From positions 62,001 to 126,000 of the forward strand of contig WOZJ01000057.1 of NCBI GenBank assembly GCA_011620345.1: DNA of 64,000 nucleotides, read 5' to 3'. This document shows positions 16,604-25,055 of the stretch, one piece after another; position 1 is the stretch's first letter, and each line of letters starts with the position of its first letter. The position numbers and the translations under genes are program-made. The notes beneath the pieces are model-generated. The model had not been told where the DNA came from. It searched no databases and saw only the letters and a list, made by a program, of their open reading frames with translations. This DNA is from Nitrospirota bacterium (GTDB lineage Bacteria; UBA2233).

Positions 16604-19211
16604 GAAAGGGTGGACATGGGCCGTTTTTTTAGGATGGATCCTGTTGATGAAGGGTAGTGTGGGCGCTCAAGAACTCGGGGGGCGGCTAAGCTTCGAGGAG
16701 GCCAAGTCCCGCTCCTCCTTGATCCGCAACGTTCGCTATGAGGTTTTTCTGGATCTAACGGATCCGGGAGAAGAATTTCTTTCCAGGACCAAGGTGACCT
16801 TCGAGGCCCTGAACGCCAACGAGGGAACGTTTATCGATTTTGCCGCCAAAAAGGTGAACGAAGCCACTTTGAACGGCTCTTCCTTACCGCTTGGGTCTTT
16901 TGGCGACTCTAGACTCAAGATTACTCCGGTTCAGGGGCAAAATGAGCTGTGGGTTGAGGGGGTCGTTCCCTACGAGCACACGGGGGTGGGGTTGCATAAG
17001 TTTGTCGACCCGACCGACGGCAACGTGTATTTGCACACCCAGTTCGAGCCCTTCGATGCCCATAGGGTTTACGCCTGCTTCGACCAGCCCGATATCAAGG
17101 CGACTTTTGTTTTTCGCGTACGTGCCCCGAAAGGATGGCGCGTCGTCTCCAACCAAAGCGCCCTGCAAGCGGCTTCAGAAGGGCAGGAAAGCCAGGAATG
17201 GGCCGATTGGAGCTTCGAGCCCACGCCCCTTATCTCTACGTACGTTACGGCGTTGATCGCGGGCCCGTATGCGGAGGTACGCTCGGAGCACCAGGGTCTT
17301 CCGCTTGCCCTGTACGTGCGTAGGTCTCTTGAGGCCTATCTCGACCCCGAAGAGATCTTCGCAATAACAAAATCGGGGTTGGATTTCTTTGGCGAGCGCT
17401 TCGGCATTCTGTATCCATTTTCAAAGTACGACCAAGCGTTCGTGCCCGAATTCAGCGCGGGTGCCATGGAGAACGCCGGCCTCGTTACGTTCAACGAGCG
17501 CTACGTCTTTCGCTCGAAGGTAAGCGAGGCCTCAAGAGAAGGCAGGGCCAACACCATCCTGCACGAGATGGCCCATATGTGGTTCGGGGATTTGGTAACG
17601 ATGCGCTGGTGGGACGATCTTTGGCTGAACGAGAGCTTTGCCGACTTCATGGCAAGCTATGCGCTTAAGGGGGCAACACGCTTTAAGAACGCCTGGGCCC
17701 ATTTTGCCAACACGGAGAAGGCCCAAGCGCTCCTCCAAGATCAGATGAGCACGACGCACCCGATTGTGGCCCACTACCCGGACACCGAGAGCGTACGTCT
17801 CGGGTTTGACGCGATCACCTACCAAAAAGGTGCTAGCGCCCTAAAACAGCTTATGGCCTACGTTGAGGAGGAGGCTTTCTTTTCGGGACTCAAGCGCTAT
17901 CTTCAGGCGCATGCCCTTGGAAACGCCGAGCTTGCTGATTTTCTGGCCGCGCTTGAACAGGCCTCGGGCAGGGACTTGGGGGGGTGGGCTAGAGCCTGGT
18001 TGCAAACCCCCGGCGCGAACACGATCACCCCGGTTGTCGCTTACCACTCGGACAAGATCGATAGTGTAGCCCTAAGACAAGGTGCGCCTGCAGATCACCC
18101 GACGCTTAGGCCACATCGGTTAGGGGTTGGCCTGTACGCAAAGGTGGGCGGGCGCATGGTGCGGTCTCATGGCCTCATAAAAGACATCGAAGGAAAGAAC
18201 ACCCCCATTCCCGAGCTTGCTTCAGAACAAACCCCGGAAATCCTTCTGCCGAACGATGAGGACCTTACCTATGCCAAGATCCGGCTGGACCCAAAGAGCA
18301 GCAAAGCGGCCGAAAAGAGCCTAAGGCTCATTGAAGACCCTCTTGCGAGGGTGCTCCTTTGGGGGTGCTTTTGGGACATGACGCTCGATGCAGAGTATCC
18401 AACGAGCAGCTGGCTCAAGCTTTTCTACGGCCACGTTCGCTCCGAACCCGACCCTATGGTGCTCGATGCTCTTTTGAGGAGATCTGAGGACGCGCTCCTG
18501 CGCTTTACCGCCGTTGCACGCAGGGGAGAGTCCTGGGCAAGGTTTGCAAGGTTTGCAAAGGAGCGGATGGGGCTTAGCCAGCCCGGCTCCGACCAGCAGC
18601 TTAGCTGGGCCAAGGCGTTTTTTGACACGGCGTACGAAAAGGACCAGCTTTTGCTCATTAAGGGGTTGCTTGATGGAACCGAGCAGATTCCAGGGCTAAC
18701 GATGGATTTTGACCGGCGTTGGCAGGCGATTCTTACCCTTGCCAAGCGGGGGGAAGCGACTAAGAAGTCGATCCAAGAAGAGCTCGAGAAAGACCCAACG
18801 GATATGGGGCAACGGAATGCGGCCCAGGCACGAGCCGCTCTTCCTACTCCAGAGGCCAAGGCATTGGCTTGGAAAGAGGCTACGCAGAACCCTAATATCC
18901 CGTTAAAGACGAGGGAAGCGCTGGCCCTTGGGTTTTGGCAGCCATTCCAGGAGGACGTGCTCGCTCCCTACGCGACGCGTTACTTTGAGGAAGTTCCGAG
19001 CTTCTGGCAAAAGTTCGGGCCCGATGAGGCAATTGTTCTAACGAGAAGGCTTTTCCCCCGATTGTTCGTCAAAGAGGATGTTCTTCAAGCAGCCGAAAGG
19101 CTCCTTCAAGACTCAAAGCTTTCCTATGAGGCAAGGAGAATCTTGATGGAAGGCAAAGACGAGATCCGAAGGGCGCTTAAGGCCATGGCTTGCGACGAAC
19201 GGTCGTTATAA
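16587..19211 (+). CDS. M1-family aminopeptidase (PepN-like), probably exported
   Basis: 874 residues. Zinc site HEMAH at 326-330 followed by WLNESFADF gives the HExxH-18-E set; the exopeptidase motif GAMEN is at 292-296. The opening SFEEAKSRSSLIRNVRYEVF resembles the Streptomyces lividans-type PepN, and the C-terminal half fits an ERAP1-like helical domain. Unusually, it begins with a signal-peptide-like segment (about 10-27, AVFLGWILLMKGSVGAQE), implying periplasmic or outer location, whereas PepN is normally cytosolic. Overlaps the ChaN-like gene by 17 nt. Confidence 0.9.
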   Translation: MGGLGRKGWTWAVFLGWILLMKGSVGAQELGGRLSFEEAKSRSSLIRNVRYEVFLDLTDPGEEFLSRTKVTFEALNANEGTFIDFAAKKVNEATLNGSSLPLGSFGDSRLKITPVQGQNELWVEGVVPYEHTGVGLHKFVDPTDGNVYLHTQFEPFDAHRVYACFDQPDIKATFVFRVRAPKGWRVVSNQSALQAASEGQESQEWADWSFEPTPLISTYVTALIAGPYAEVRSEHQGLPLALYVRRSLEAYLDPEEIFAITKSGLDFFGERFGILYPFSKYDQAFVPEFSAGAMENAGLVTFNERYVFRSKVSEASREGRANTILHEMAHMWFGDLVTMRWWDDLWLNESFADFMASYALKGATRFKNAWAHFANTEKAQALLQDQMSTTHPIVAHYPDTESVRLGFDAITYQKGASALKQLMAYVEEEAFFSGLKRYLQAHALGNAELADFLAALEQASGRDLGGWARAWLQTPGANTITPVVAYHSDKIDSVALRQGAPADHPTLRPHRLGVGLYAKVGGRMVRSHGLIKDIEGKNTPIPELASEQTPEILLPNDEDLTYAKIRLDPKSSKAAEKSLRLIEDPLARVLLWGCFWDMTLDAEYPTSSWLKLFYGHVRSEPDPMVLDALLRRSEDALLRFTAVARRGESWARFARFAKERMGLSQPGSDQQLSWAKAFFDTAYEKDQLLLIKGLLDGTEQIPGLTMDFDRRWQAILTLAKRGEATKKSIQEELEKDPTDMGQRNAAQARAALPTPEAKALAWKEATQNPNIPLKTREALALGFWQPFQEDVLAPYATRYFEEVPSFWQKFGPDEAIVLTRRLFPRLFVKEDVLQAAERLLQDSKLSYEARRILMEGKDEIRRALKAMACDERSL

Positions 19212-20630
19212 ATAGAGGTGCTCAAAAGGCTCCCCAAGGAATACAGGGATTTTGCCCTCGAACGTTGGAGCCCCGAACATTCGAAACAGGTTCTCCTCTT
19301 TTGTGCTGCAGAGCTCCGCTCCAAACGTCTCCAAAGGGATGCCGTAGGTCTTTGCAAGGAGGCTCGCCGATGCTGTGCCTTTGGATAGACGCCCTTGAGC
19401 GCCCTGGAGGATGCCCGCATGGACGCCGGCCACCATACCCGCCTCGAAGAAGAACCCGGCCATCAAATCGCAGGCCAAGTAGACCTCCAGGCCTTCTTGG
19501 CCAAGGCGGCCGGCAAGCGTAATCCCCCCCAATGCCGGGAGGTCTTCGAGGACCAAAACGGGCCTTTCGACCGCCCGAAGGCGTTGGATTAAGTGATCCG
19601 TCTCGTCTTTTGCCGGATGGCCGACCACGAGGCTGAAGGCGCTCGGGATGCGTTTATTTGCTTGCACCTCGATACGGAAAGGCGTTAGGCTGTCATCGCG
19701 CATGACCGGCAAAGGATCGTAAACGCCAAAAAACCCTATGCGTTTGGCGATAAGATGCCTTGGGACCACGTCGAAGGATGGGTACAGGTACGCTACCGGT
19801 ACGGTCAATTTTGGGGGTTCGGCCTCTTTCGGGTCCCGGAACTCAATCGGAAGCGGAACGGGGAGGGTCTTGTCTGCCCCCATCTCCTGGACGAGCGCGA
19901 ATAGGGGCACGTGGAACGCCTTGGCGAGGAACGCAACCGTGTACGAGCCAACCTTGTTGAGGATGTCCCCTTGCTGGCTTGACCTGTCCGAGCCGATCAC
20001 GACCAGGTTCACCTTCCCCCCCGCAAGGGTTTGCAGTACGGCGTTGTCCGCCACGAGCTCGGTCTCGATTTCTAGCGAGAGAAACTCCGGAGCACTAAGA
20101 CGGACACCTTGGCCGTAGGGGCGCGTGAGCGTCGGGTATGCCTTGACCCGTTTTCCTGCCTCTTTAGCGATCGCCAGTGCCAACCCGAGCTCCCCGCTGA
20201 CATGGCAATGGGTCAAAAGGTATGCTGGGTCCGGGAGGAGCTTTGCAAGCCTTTCTGCGCGCGTACGCCTGAGCTTGAGCGTGGTTTGGATGAACGAAAG
20301 GGCACCCTCGGAAATGCCCATGCCTGGCGGTGCATTGGAGAGAATCTGCCTTCCAATCCCATCAAACGGAAATGTCGGCCTTGCGCTTGTAAACGCCTGG
20401 ATAACCTGCTCTGGGCTGAACCCCTCCCGCTCGCCAAGGATAAGCCCGTAGGCCAGGGCGAGTACTTGCCCGAACGCTCGAGTTTGCATTCGTTCTACGG
20501 CCTGGAGGAGTCCTCGCAGCCCTTCGATCGAAACCCAGGACTCCTCCTCGGGTAGACGGGTTTCGTCTAGCAAGCGGAGCTGTTTTCCGTCGAATCGGAC
20601 GGGCTCGAACAGTGCCGGTGTCTTCGGCAT
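19206..20630 (-). CDS. MtnA/eIF2B-family isomerase-like protein with an extra degenerate domain
   Basis: 474 residues. Residues 1-305 match S-methyl-5-thioribose-1-phosphate isomerase (MtnA): LLDETRLP at 20-27, catalytic Cys in LLTHCHV (Cys142), RPYGQGVRLSAPEF (170-183), catalytic Asp in GSDR (Asp215), GDILNKVGSYTVAFLAK (221-237) and YPSFDVVP near 283-290. The normal RGAPAIG substrate loop is altered to TRAFGQ. Residues about 330-440 look like a second copy of the eIF2B-type Rossmann half without the catalytic Asp. Function is therefore uncertain; a sugar-phosphate isomerase is likeliest. Followed upstream by uspA, 20 nt away. Confidence 0.75.
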   Translation of the reverse strand: MPKTPALFEPVRFDGKQLRLLDETRLPEEESWVSIEGLRGLLQAVERMQTRAFGQVLALAYGLILGEREGFSPEQVIQAFTSARPTFPFDGIGRQILSNAPPGMGISEGALSFIQTTLKLRRTRAERLAKLLPDPAYLLTHCHVSGELGLALAIAKEAGKRVKAYPTLTRPYGQGVRLSAPEFLSLEIETELVADNAVLQTLAGGKVNLVVIGSDRSSQQGDILNKVGSYTVAFLAKAFHVPLFALVQEMGADKTLPVPLPIEFRDPKEAEPPKLTVPVAYLYPSFDVVPRHLIAKRIGFFGVYDPLPVMRDDSLTPFRIEVQANKRIPSAFSLVVGHPAKDETDHLIQRLRAVERPVLVLEDLPALGGITLAGRLGQEGLEVYLACDLMAGFFFEAGMVAGVHAGILQGAQGRLSKGTASASLLAKTYGIPLETFGAELCSTKEENLFRMFGAPTFEGKIPVFLGEPFEHLYL

Positions 20631-20650
20631 ATGGCTTCCTTCGTTTTGCG

Positions 20651-21097
20651 TTAATGAATGATCAAGACGCTGCAGGGGGCCTTATGGTTAATTCCATCCG
20701 AGACGCTACCTATGAGGTGGCTTGTCATTTCGGACAGGCCTCTGGATCCGATCACGATCAAATCGACCTCTTTGCCTTTAGCAAGCCGCACAATGGCTTG
20801 GGTAGGCGCTCCCTTCTCGAGGTGGTAGGCCGCCTGCACGCCCTTTTCTTCTAAAAAGGCCCTGTCTTTTTCCAGAACCCCCTTTCCCCAGGCAACAAGC
20901 CCGCTAGAGTACCGCTTTAGGATCTCGCGGGAATCCTCGTCTTTGAAGATTTCCGTTTTTTTGAGATCGTCCGGGATATCGGCCACGCAGACGACAGATA
21001 CCTTGCATCCGAAGACCTCATGCAAATGGCAAGCCGTTTCTCTGGCCTTGTTGGCACACCGAGACCCGTCCGAGCAAAAAAGCAGGTGTTTGACCAT
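20651..21097 (-). CDS. Universal stress protein (UspA family)
   Basis: 148 residues, a single Usp domain. The start MVKHLLFCSDGS gives the usual first strand and Asp, and the nucleotide-binding motif G-x2-G-x9-G-S is present in GSRGLSEMTSHLIGSVSD. An ATP-binding subtype is expected. AAGGAGG precedes the ATG with good spacing. It heads a two-gene operon with the MtnA-like gene and diverges from the glycosyltransferase. Confidence 0.9.
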   Translation of the reverse strand: MVKHLLFCSDGSRCANKARETACHLHEVFGCKVSVVCVADIPDDLKKTEIFKDEDSREILKRYSSGLVAWGKGVLEKDRAFLEEKGVQAAYHLEKGAPTQAIVRLAKGKEVDLIVIGSRGLSEMTSHLIGSVSDGINHKAPCSVLIIH

Positions 21098-21154
21098 CCT
21101 GAACCCTCCTTCTTGATAAACCGCTTAACGATAGGCTAAGGTACTTTATAAAGA

Positions 21155-21172
21155 ATCGCAACACCCTGCGAT
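21155..21172. promoter_or_regulatory. Inverted repeat in the uspA/glycosyltransferase divergent gap
   Basis: ATCGCA-ACACCC-TGCGAT, perfect 6-bp arms with a 6-nt centre. It lies 58 nt upstream of uspA and next to a TATAAA on the uspA strand, so it may be an operator for one or both genes. Confidence 0.35.
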
Positions 21173-21208
21173 AAGAACCCAAACGGAACCTTCGTAGGCT
21201 AAACAAGC

Positions 21209-22189
21209 TTGTCAGATCCCACTTGTCTTTCTCTGAGCGTTGTCATCCCCATAAAGGATGAAGAGGCGAACCTTAAGGCTTTGCACGAGCGTTTGAGCGT
21301 GGTGCTTGGCCATATGGCCAAGCCTTATGAAATTTTGTATATTGACGACGGGAGCGAGGATGGGAGCTTCGCGCTTCTCAAGGCGATCCATGAAGCCGAC
21401 AGGCGCGTAACGGTTGTTCGGTTACGCAAGAACTTCGGCCAGAGTGCCGCCCTTCAGTCTGGTTTTAATGAGGCTAAGGGTGAGCTTATAGTGACGATGG
21501 ATGCAGACCTCCAAAACGACCCTCAAGACATACCAAAAGTTTTGGAGGTACTAGAGCACACCGGGTGCGATGTGGTGAGTGGGGTTCGTTCGAAGCGAAA
21601 AGACCGTTTTTTGACAAGAAAGCTGCCATCTAGGATAGCCAACTGGCTGATTTCCAAAGCTACGGGCGTTCCGGTTCGTGACCTTGGCTGTTCGCTCAAG
21701 GCCTACAAAAGGGAGGTTATTCAGGAAATCCTCGTCTACGGAGAGCTTCACAGGTTCCTGCCCGTTTTGTGCGCGCTTTCCGGCGCGAAGATTCAAGAAG
21801 TCGAGGTAGGACATCACCCAAGGCATGCCGGGAAGAGCAAGTACGGGCTCAACCGTGTGCTCAAGGTGCTTGTCGACCTGCTAGTCCTCCTTTATATACA
21901 ATCGTTCGCCACAAGGCCTCTCCATTTCTTCGGGGTTGCCGGGTTTGTAATGGTACTTTCCGGGCTGGCGATCGATTCGGGGCTTGCCGTTTACAAGATT
22001 CTCTGGAATGCCGACATCGGCAATAGACCGCTCCTTCTGTTCGGGGTCCTTTTGATTCTTAGCGGCCTTCAGGTTTTTCTTCTTGGAATCGTTGCCGAAC
22101 TTTTCCTAAGGAGCCAACTTCTCAGCTCCGGGAAACGCCCCTATGCCGTCCGAAATATCCTCCGTGCAGCCCAAGATACGCTCGGCTAG
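21209..22189 (+). CDS. Family 2 glycosyltransferase, polyprenyl-phosphate sugar transferase type
   Basis: 326 residues, resembling dolichol/undecaprenyl-phosphate glycosyltransferases (DPM1, ArnC, GtrB). GT-A motifs: LSVVIPIKDEEANL, YIDDGSEDGS and VTMDADLQNDP. Two C-terminal transmembrane segments (about 235-260 and 270-295) anchor it in the inner membrane. Probably loads a sugar on a polyprenyl carrier; the sugar is not inferable. The start is TTG with no clear SD. Overlaps the UPF0104 gene by 47 nt. Confidence 0.87.
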   Translation: MSDPTCLSLSVVIPIKDEEANLKALHERLSVVLGHMAKPYEILYIDDGSEDGSFALLKAIHEADRRVTVVRLRKNFGQSAALQSGFNEAKGELIVTMDADLQNDPQDIPKVLEVLEHTGCDVVSGVRSKRKDRFLTRKLPSRIANWLISKATGVPVRDLGCSLKAYKREVIQEILVYGELHRFLPVLCALSGAKIQEVEVGHHPRHAGKSKYGLNRVLKVLVDLLVLLYIQSFATRPLHFFGVAGFVMVLSGLAIDSGLAVYKILWNADIGNRPLLLFGVLLILSGLQVFLLGIVAELFLRSQLLSSGKRPYAVRNILRAAQDTLG

Positions 22190-23138
22190 GCCTAGGTATC
22201 GGGGCCTGACCCGCTTTGCGGCGCGGTTCGGGGTGAGCCTTCTGCTTGTCTGGTTGCTCTTTAAGAGTGTGCCCGTTTTGGATGCGCTCGATTTGCTTAA
22301 GCCTAGAGTGATTCCTTTCATTGCGGCTTCCTTGCTAATGTACCTCGCCGCCCAGGCCTTGTGCGCGTTAAAATGGAAGATCATCGCGGAATCACTCCTG
22401 CCAGGCATCCGGTACGGGCTTGGTTTGTACGTGATTCTTTATTACATCGGGATGTTCTTTTCGATGTTTCTTCCCACAACAGTCGGCGGAGACGTTGCCA
22501 GGGTGTGGTATTTTACTGCAAGGACGGGCAAGCTCAAAGAAAGTGCGGCAAGCGTGTTCCTAGAAAGGGCCACGGGAGGGTTTGGGCTTTTGTCCGTTTT
22601 GGGCGTTGCATACCTTCTGACGGACGCCGAGGTGCTGGCCTCGCTCCCTTGGGTAGGGGGGTTCTTGCAAAACAAGGCCATGGCTGTCCTGGTGTGCATA
22701 CTAGGCGTCGTCGGGGTTCTTGTGTTCGGGCTTTTGGGCAAACGTCTTCGTTGGCTTGAGGTGATGCCCAGCTCCTTAGCCCCGCTTCTTTGGGCCTACG
22801 CCTTTTCCCTCGTCTTTTACGCGGGGTTCGGGTTTGCCCATTACCTCTTGGGGGTTGGGCTCGGGTTGCACGTGGGCTTTTTGTACTACGTGTTCTTTGT
22901 AGCCCTTGTTTCGTTGGTGAGCATGTTGCCCGTGACCGTCTCTGGAATTGGCCTTCGAGAGGGTGGATACGTGCTTTGTCTTCGGGCCGCGGGAGTTCCG
23001 CTGAATAGCGCGACGGCGTTGAGCCTGCTTTGGTTGCTGGTCTTGTTGCTCGGATCTTCTATAGGAGGCATCTTTTACCTTGTTGGGATTGGAAGAACGG
23101 AAGACGGGAGAATTGAGGATGGCCTTCGGCGGCGATAA
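22143..23138 (+). CDS. UPF0104 / lysylphosphatidylglycerol-synthase-TM family membrane protein
   Basis: 331 residues with about eight hydrophobic helices. The family motifs PTTVGGDVARVWYF (first half) and SMLPVTVSGIGLREGGYV (second half) are clear. Members are related to the flippase part of MprF and often sit beside polyprenyl glycosyltransferases, as here; a lipid-translocating role is plausible but unproven. It overlaps both neighbours, so expression with them is coupled. Confidence 0.85.
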   Translation: MPSEISSVQPKIRSARPRYRGLTRFAARFGVSLLLVWLLFKSVPVLDALDLLKPRVIPFIAASLLMYLAAQALCALKWKIIAESLLPGIRYGLGLYVILYYIGMFFSMFLPTTVGGDVARVWYFTARTGKLKESAASVFLERATGGFGLLSVLGVAYLLTDAEVLASLPWVGGFLQNKAMAVLVCILGVVGVLVFGLLGKRLRWLEVMPSSLAPLLWAYAFSLVFYAGFGFAHYLLGVGLGLHVGFLYYVFFVALVSLVSMLPVTVSGIGLREGGYVLCLRAAGVPLNSATALSLLWLLVLLLGSSIGGIFYLVGIGRTEDGRIEDGLRRR

Positions 23139-24135
23139 CGCGCCGATTTCAAACAAGGCATGGACGCTCGTAACGGGTGGGCTTGGTTTTATCGGTTCGC
23201 ACCTTGTCGAGAGCTTGCTAGGCGACGGTGTTCCAGTGCTCGTTCTAGACAATTTAGACAAAAGCACCTATAACCCGATGCTTAGGCTGGAAAACCTATC
23301 GATATTATCGAAGGTTGGCAGATCTAAGGGGGCGGCGTTCCGGTTTATACTCGGTGATACGCGCAACCGGACTCTTATTAAGACGATATTCTCCGCCAAT
23401 CCAATTGGTTGCATCGTAGATTTGGCTGCAAGGGCAGGGGTCCGGCCTTCCCTCCTCGACCCTGTGGGGTACATTCAGGCCAACGTAGAGGGGCTTGTAA
23501 GCCTTCTTGCAGAGGCGAAGGAAGCCGGTGTCCGTCAGATCGTTTACATTTCCTCGTCCTCGGTCTACGGCAATAAGCCAGGCCGTTTTTTTGAGGACGA
23601 TTCCGAGCTCGACCCAAGCTCTCCCTACGGCATGAGCAAGCTTATGGCAGAGCGTTTTCTTGCCCTCTACGCTCGCCTTTACGACCTATCCGGTATCGTG
23701 CTTCGGCCTTTTACGGTTTACGGTCCTAGGCAGCGTCCAGAAATGGCCATTCATAAGTTCCTTAACCAACTTTTCCATGACCGTCCGCTCACCATCTTTG
23801 GGGATGGGAGCATGCGGCGTGATTTTACGCATGTCTTGGATATTGTTGCAGGAATTCGTAGAGCGATCGAGCTGTCCATCCAGCCGGGCGTTGTGCGAAC
23901 CTATAACCTTGGAACCTCGCATCCTGTTTCTTTGTTTGCCCTTATCGAGGCCCTAGAGGAGGCGACAAACAAGAAGGCCGATATTCGGCTCGTTCCCGCC
24001 CCTCCTAGCGAACTTTTTCAAACATGGGCCGACATCACAAAAGCACGGGAGCAGCTTGGGTATTGCCCAAAGATCGGGCTTCAAGAAGGATTGAGCGATT
24101 TTGTTCAGTGGTATAATAAACGCATAAAACCCTAA
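23119..24135 (+). CDS. NAD-dependent nucleotide-sugar epimerase/dehydratase
   Basis: 338 residues, extended SDR. NAD-binding motif TGGLGFIGSHLVE near the N-terminus, the ISSSSVYG strand, and the YGMSK catalytic Tyr-Lys pair. Overall closest in pattern to UDP-glucuronate/UDP-glucose 4-epimerases (FTVYGPRQRPEMAIHKF). The ATG at 23119 is chosen because GGGAG precedes it by eight bases; a TTG at 23080 is the upstream alternative. It overlaps UPF0104 by 20 nt, completing an envelope-glycolipid set with the glycosyltransferase. Confidence 0.87.
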   Translation: MAFGGDNAPISNKAWTLVTGGLGFIGSHLVESLLGDGVPVLVLDNLDKSTYNPMLRLENLSILSKVGRSKGAAFRFILGDTRNRTLIKTIFSANPIGCIVDLAARAGVRPSLLDPVGYIQANVEGLVSLLAEAKEAGVRQIVYISSSSVYGNKPGRFFEDDSELDPSSPYGMSKLMAERFLALYARLYDLSGIVLRPFTVYGPRQRPEMAIHKFLNQLFHDRPLTIFGDGSMRRDFTHVLDIVAGIRRAIELSIQPGVVRTYNLGTSHPVSLFALIEALEEATNKKADIRLVPAPPSELFQTWADITKAREQLGYCPKIGLQEGLSDFVQWYNKRIKP

Positions 24136-24178
24136 AACGCCGCAGTGTTTTTCAAGAATTTAACGGAGGTTTTGAGGT

Positions 24179-24907
24179 ATGTTTATGCCTTTGCAGGGTT
24201 TTGAGGACGAGGCAGAGAGAGAGGATTCGGTTCGGGTTGTCCCCGTCATGTTCACGGCATCTTACGTGCTCTTTCCGGGCAGTACGGTCTCGATCATCAC
24301 CTCCCAGCCTTCGGATATCGCCATGGCAGAGCAAGCGCTCGAGCGGGGGGAGCAGGTCGGGATTCTGCTCAAAAAGACGCTCCCTAGCCTTGCCAAGAAC
24401 CTTGAGGAGGGCTGGTACGAAGTAGGGTGCCTTGGGATGGTCTCCCAAGTCAAGCTGCTCGAGGAGGCGAAGTACGCAATCACTTTCGTGGGCACTCAGC
24501 GCTTCCGCGTGCAGCGCGAAGTGGCAGATTATCCCTTCCCGATTTTTGTCGTACAGGTGCTCAACGATCGTCAGATTTCCGGCTATGTCCCAAGAATGCG
24601 CAAGTTAAGGACGCTTATGGAGGAGCTGTTTCTAGACATCTACAGGCTTTCCGAAGATCAAGAGGACCATGTCGAGTGGATTCTCGAGTTGCTTGACATG
24701 ACCTTCGAGCTAGACGAAGAAGACTTCATGAACGCAGCGTGTTCGAGCATGCCGATCAGCACGCTTGAAAAACAGATGTTACTGGAGTACTCGATGGCCC
24801 TAGAGCGTTTTGAGAAAGCGGCAGAAATCCTGGAGTTTGAGCATAAAAGAAGGCTTCTTGAAAGAGAGGTCCCTTTAGGGGTGCTCTCGTGGGACGCAGC
24901 CTTTTGA
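24179..24907 (+). CDS. LON N-terminal (substrate-binding) domain protein
   Basis: 242 residues resembling the N-terminal domain of Lon alone: VRVVPVMFTASYVLFPGSTV, GCLGMVSQVKLLEE, GTQRFRV, then an acidic helical tail. No AAA or protease domain follows. Stand-alone LON-domain proteins are widespread and their role is unclear, perhaps substrate recognition. GGAGG is about 10 nt upstream. It ends just before the convergent tRNA-fMet gene. Confidence 0.85.
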   Translation: MFMPLQGFEDEAEREDSVRVVPVMFTASYVLFPGSTVSIITSQPSDIAMAEQALERGEQVGILLKKTLPSLAKNLEEGWYEVGCLGMVSQVKLLEEAKYAITFVGTQRFRVQREVADYPFPIFVVQVLNDRQISGYVPRMRKLRTLMEELFLDIYRLSEDQEDHVEWILELLDMTFELDEEDFMNAACSSMPISTLEKQMLLEYSMALERFEKAAEILEFEHKRRLLEREVPLGVLSWDAAF

Positions 24908-24913
24908 GGGAAT

Positions 24914-24990
24914 TGGTAGCGGGGGGTGGATTTGAACCACCGACCTCCGGGTTATGAGCCCGGCGAGCTACCGGACTGCTCCACCCCGCG
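24914..24990 (-). tRNA. Initiator tRNA-fMet (anticodon CAT)
   Basis: Initiator features: unpaired 1-72 (C1/U72), anticodon stem CCGGG/CCCGG with three G-C pairs beside loop CTCATAA, and D stem GAGC/GCTC with loop AGTCCGGTA. T stem GGTGG/CCACC. Discriminator A and encoded CCA. The more usual partner of C1 is A72; U72 also occurs in some phyla. Confidence 0.95.
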
Positions 24991-25011
24991 CCTTTGAAAG
25001 CATCTTTTCTA

Positions 25012-25040
25012 AGTATCCTCCTTTCAGGAAAGAAAGTCAA
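25012..25040 (-). promoter_or_regulatory. Putative sigma70 promoter for tRNA-fMet
   Basis: On the minus strand TTGACT (25035-25040), 17-base spacer, GATACT (25012-25017). The predicted start is about 15 nt before the mature tRNA. Confidence 0.5.
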
Positions 25041-25055
25041 CTACTAGGAGGATTC

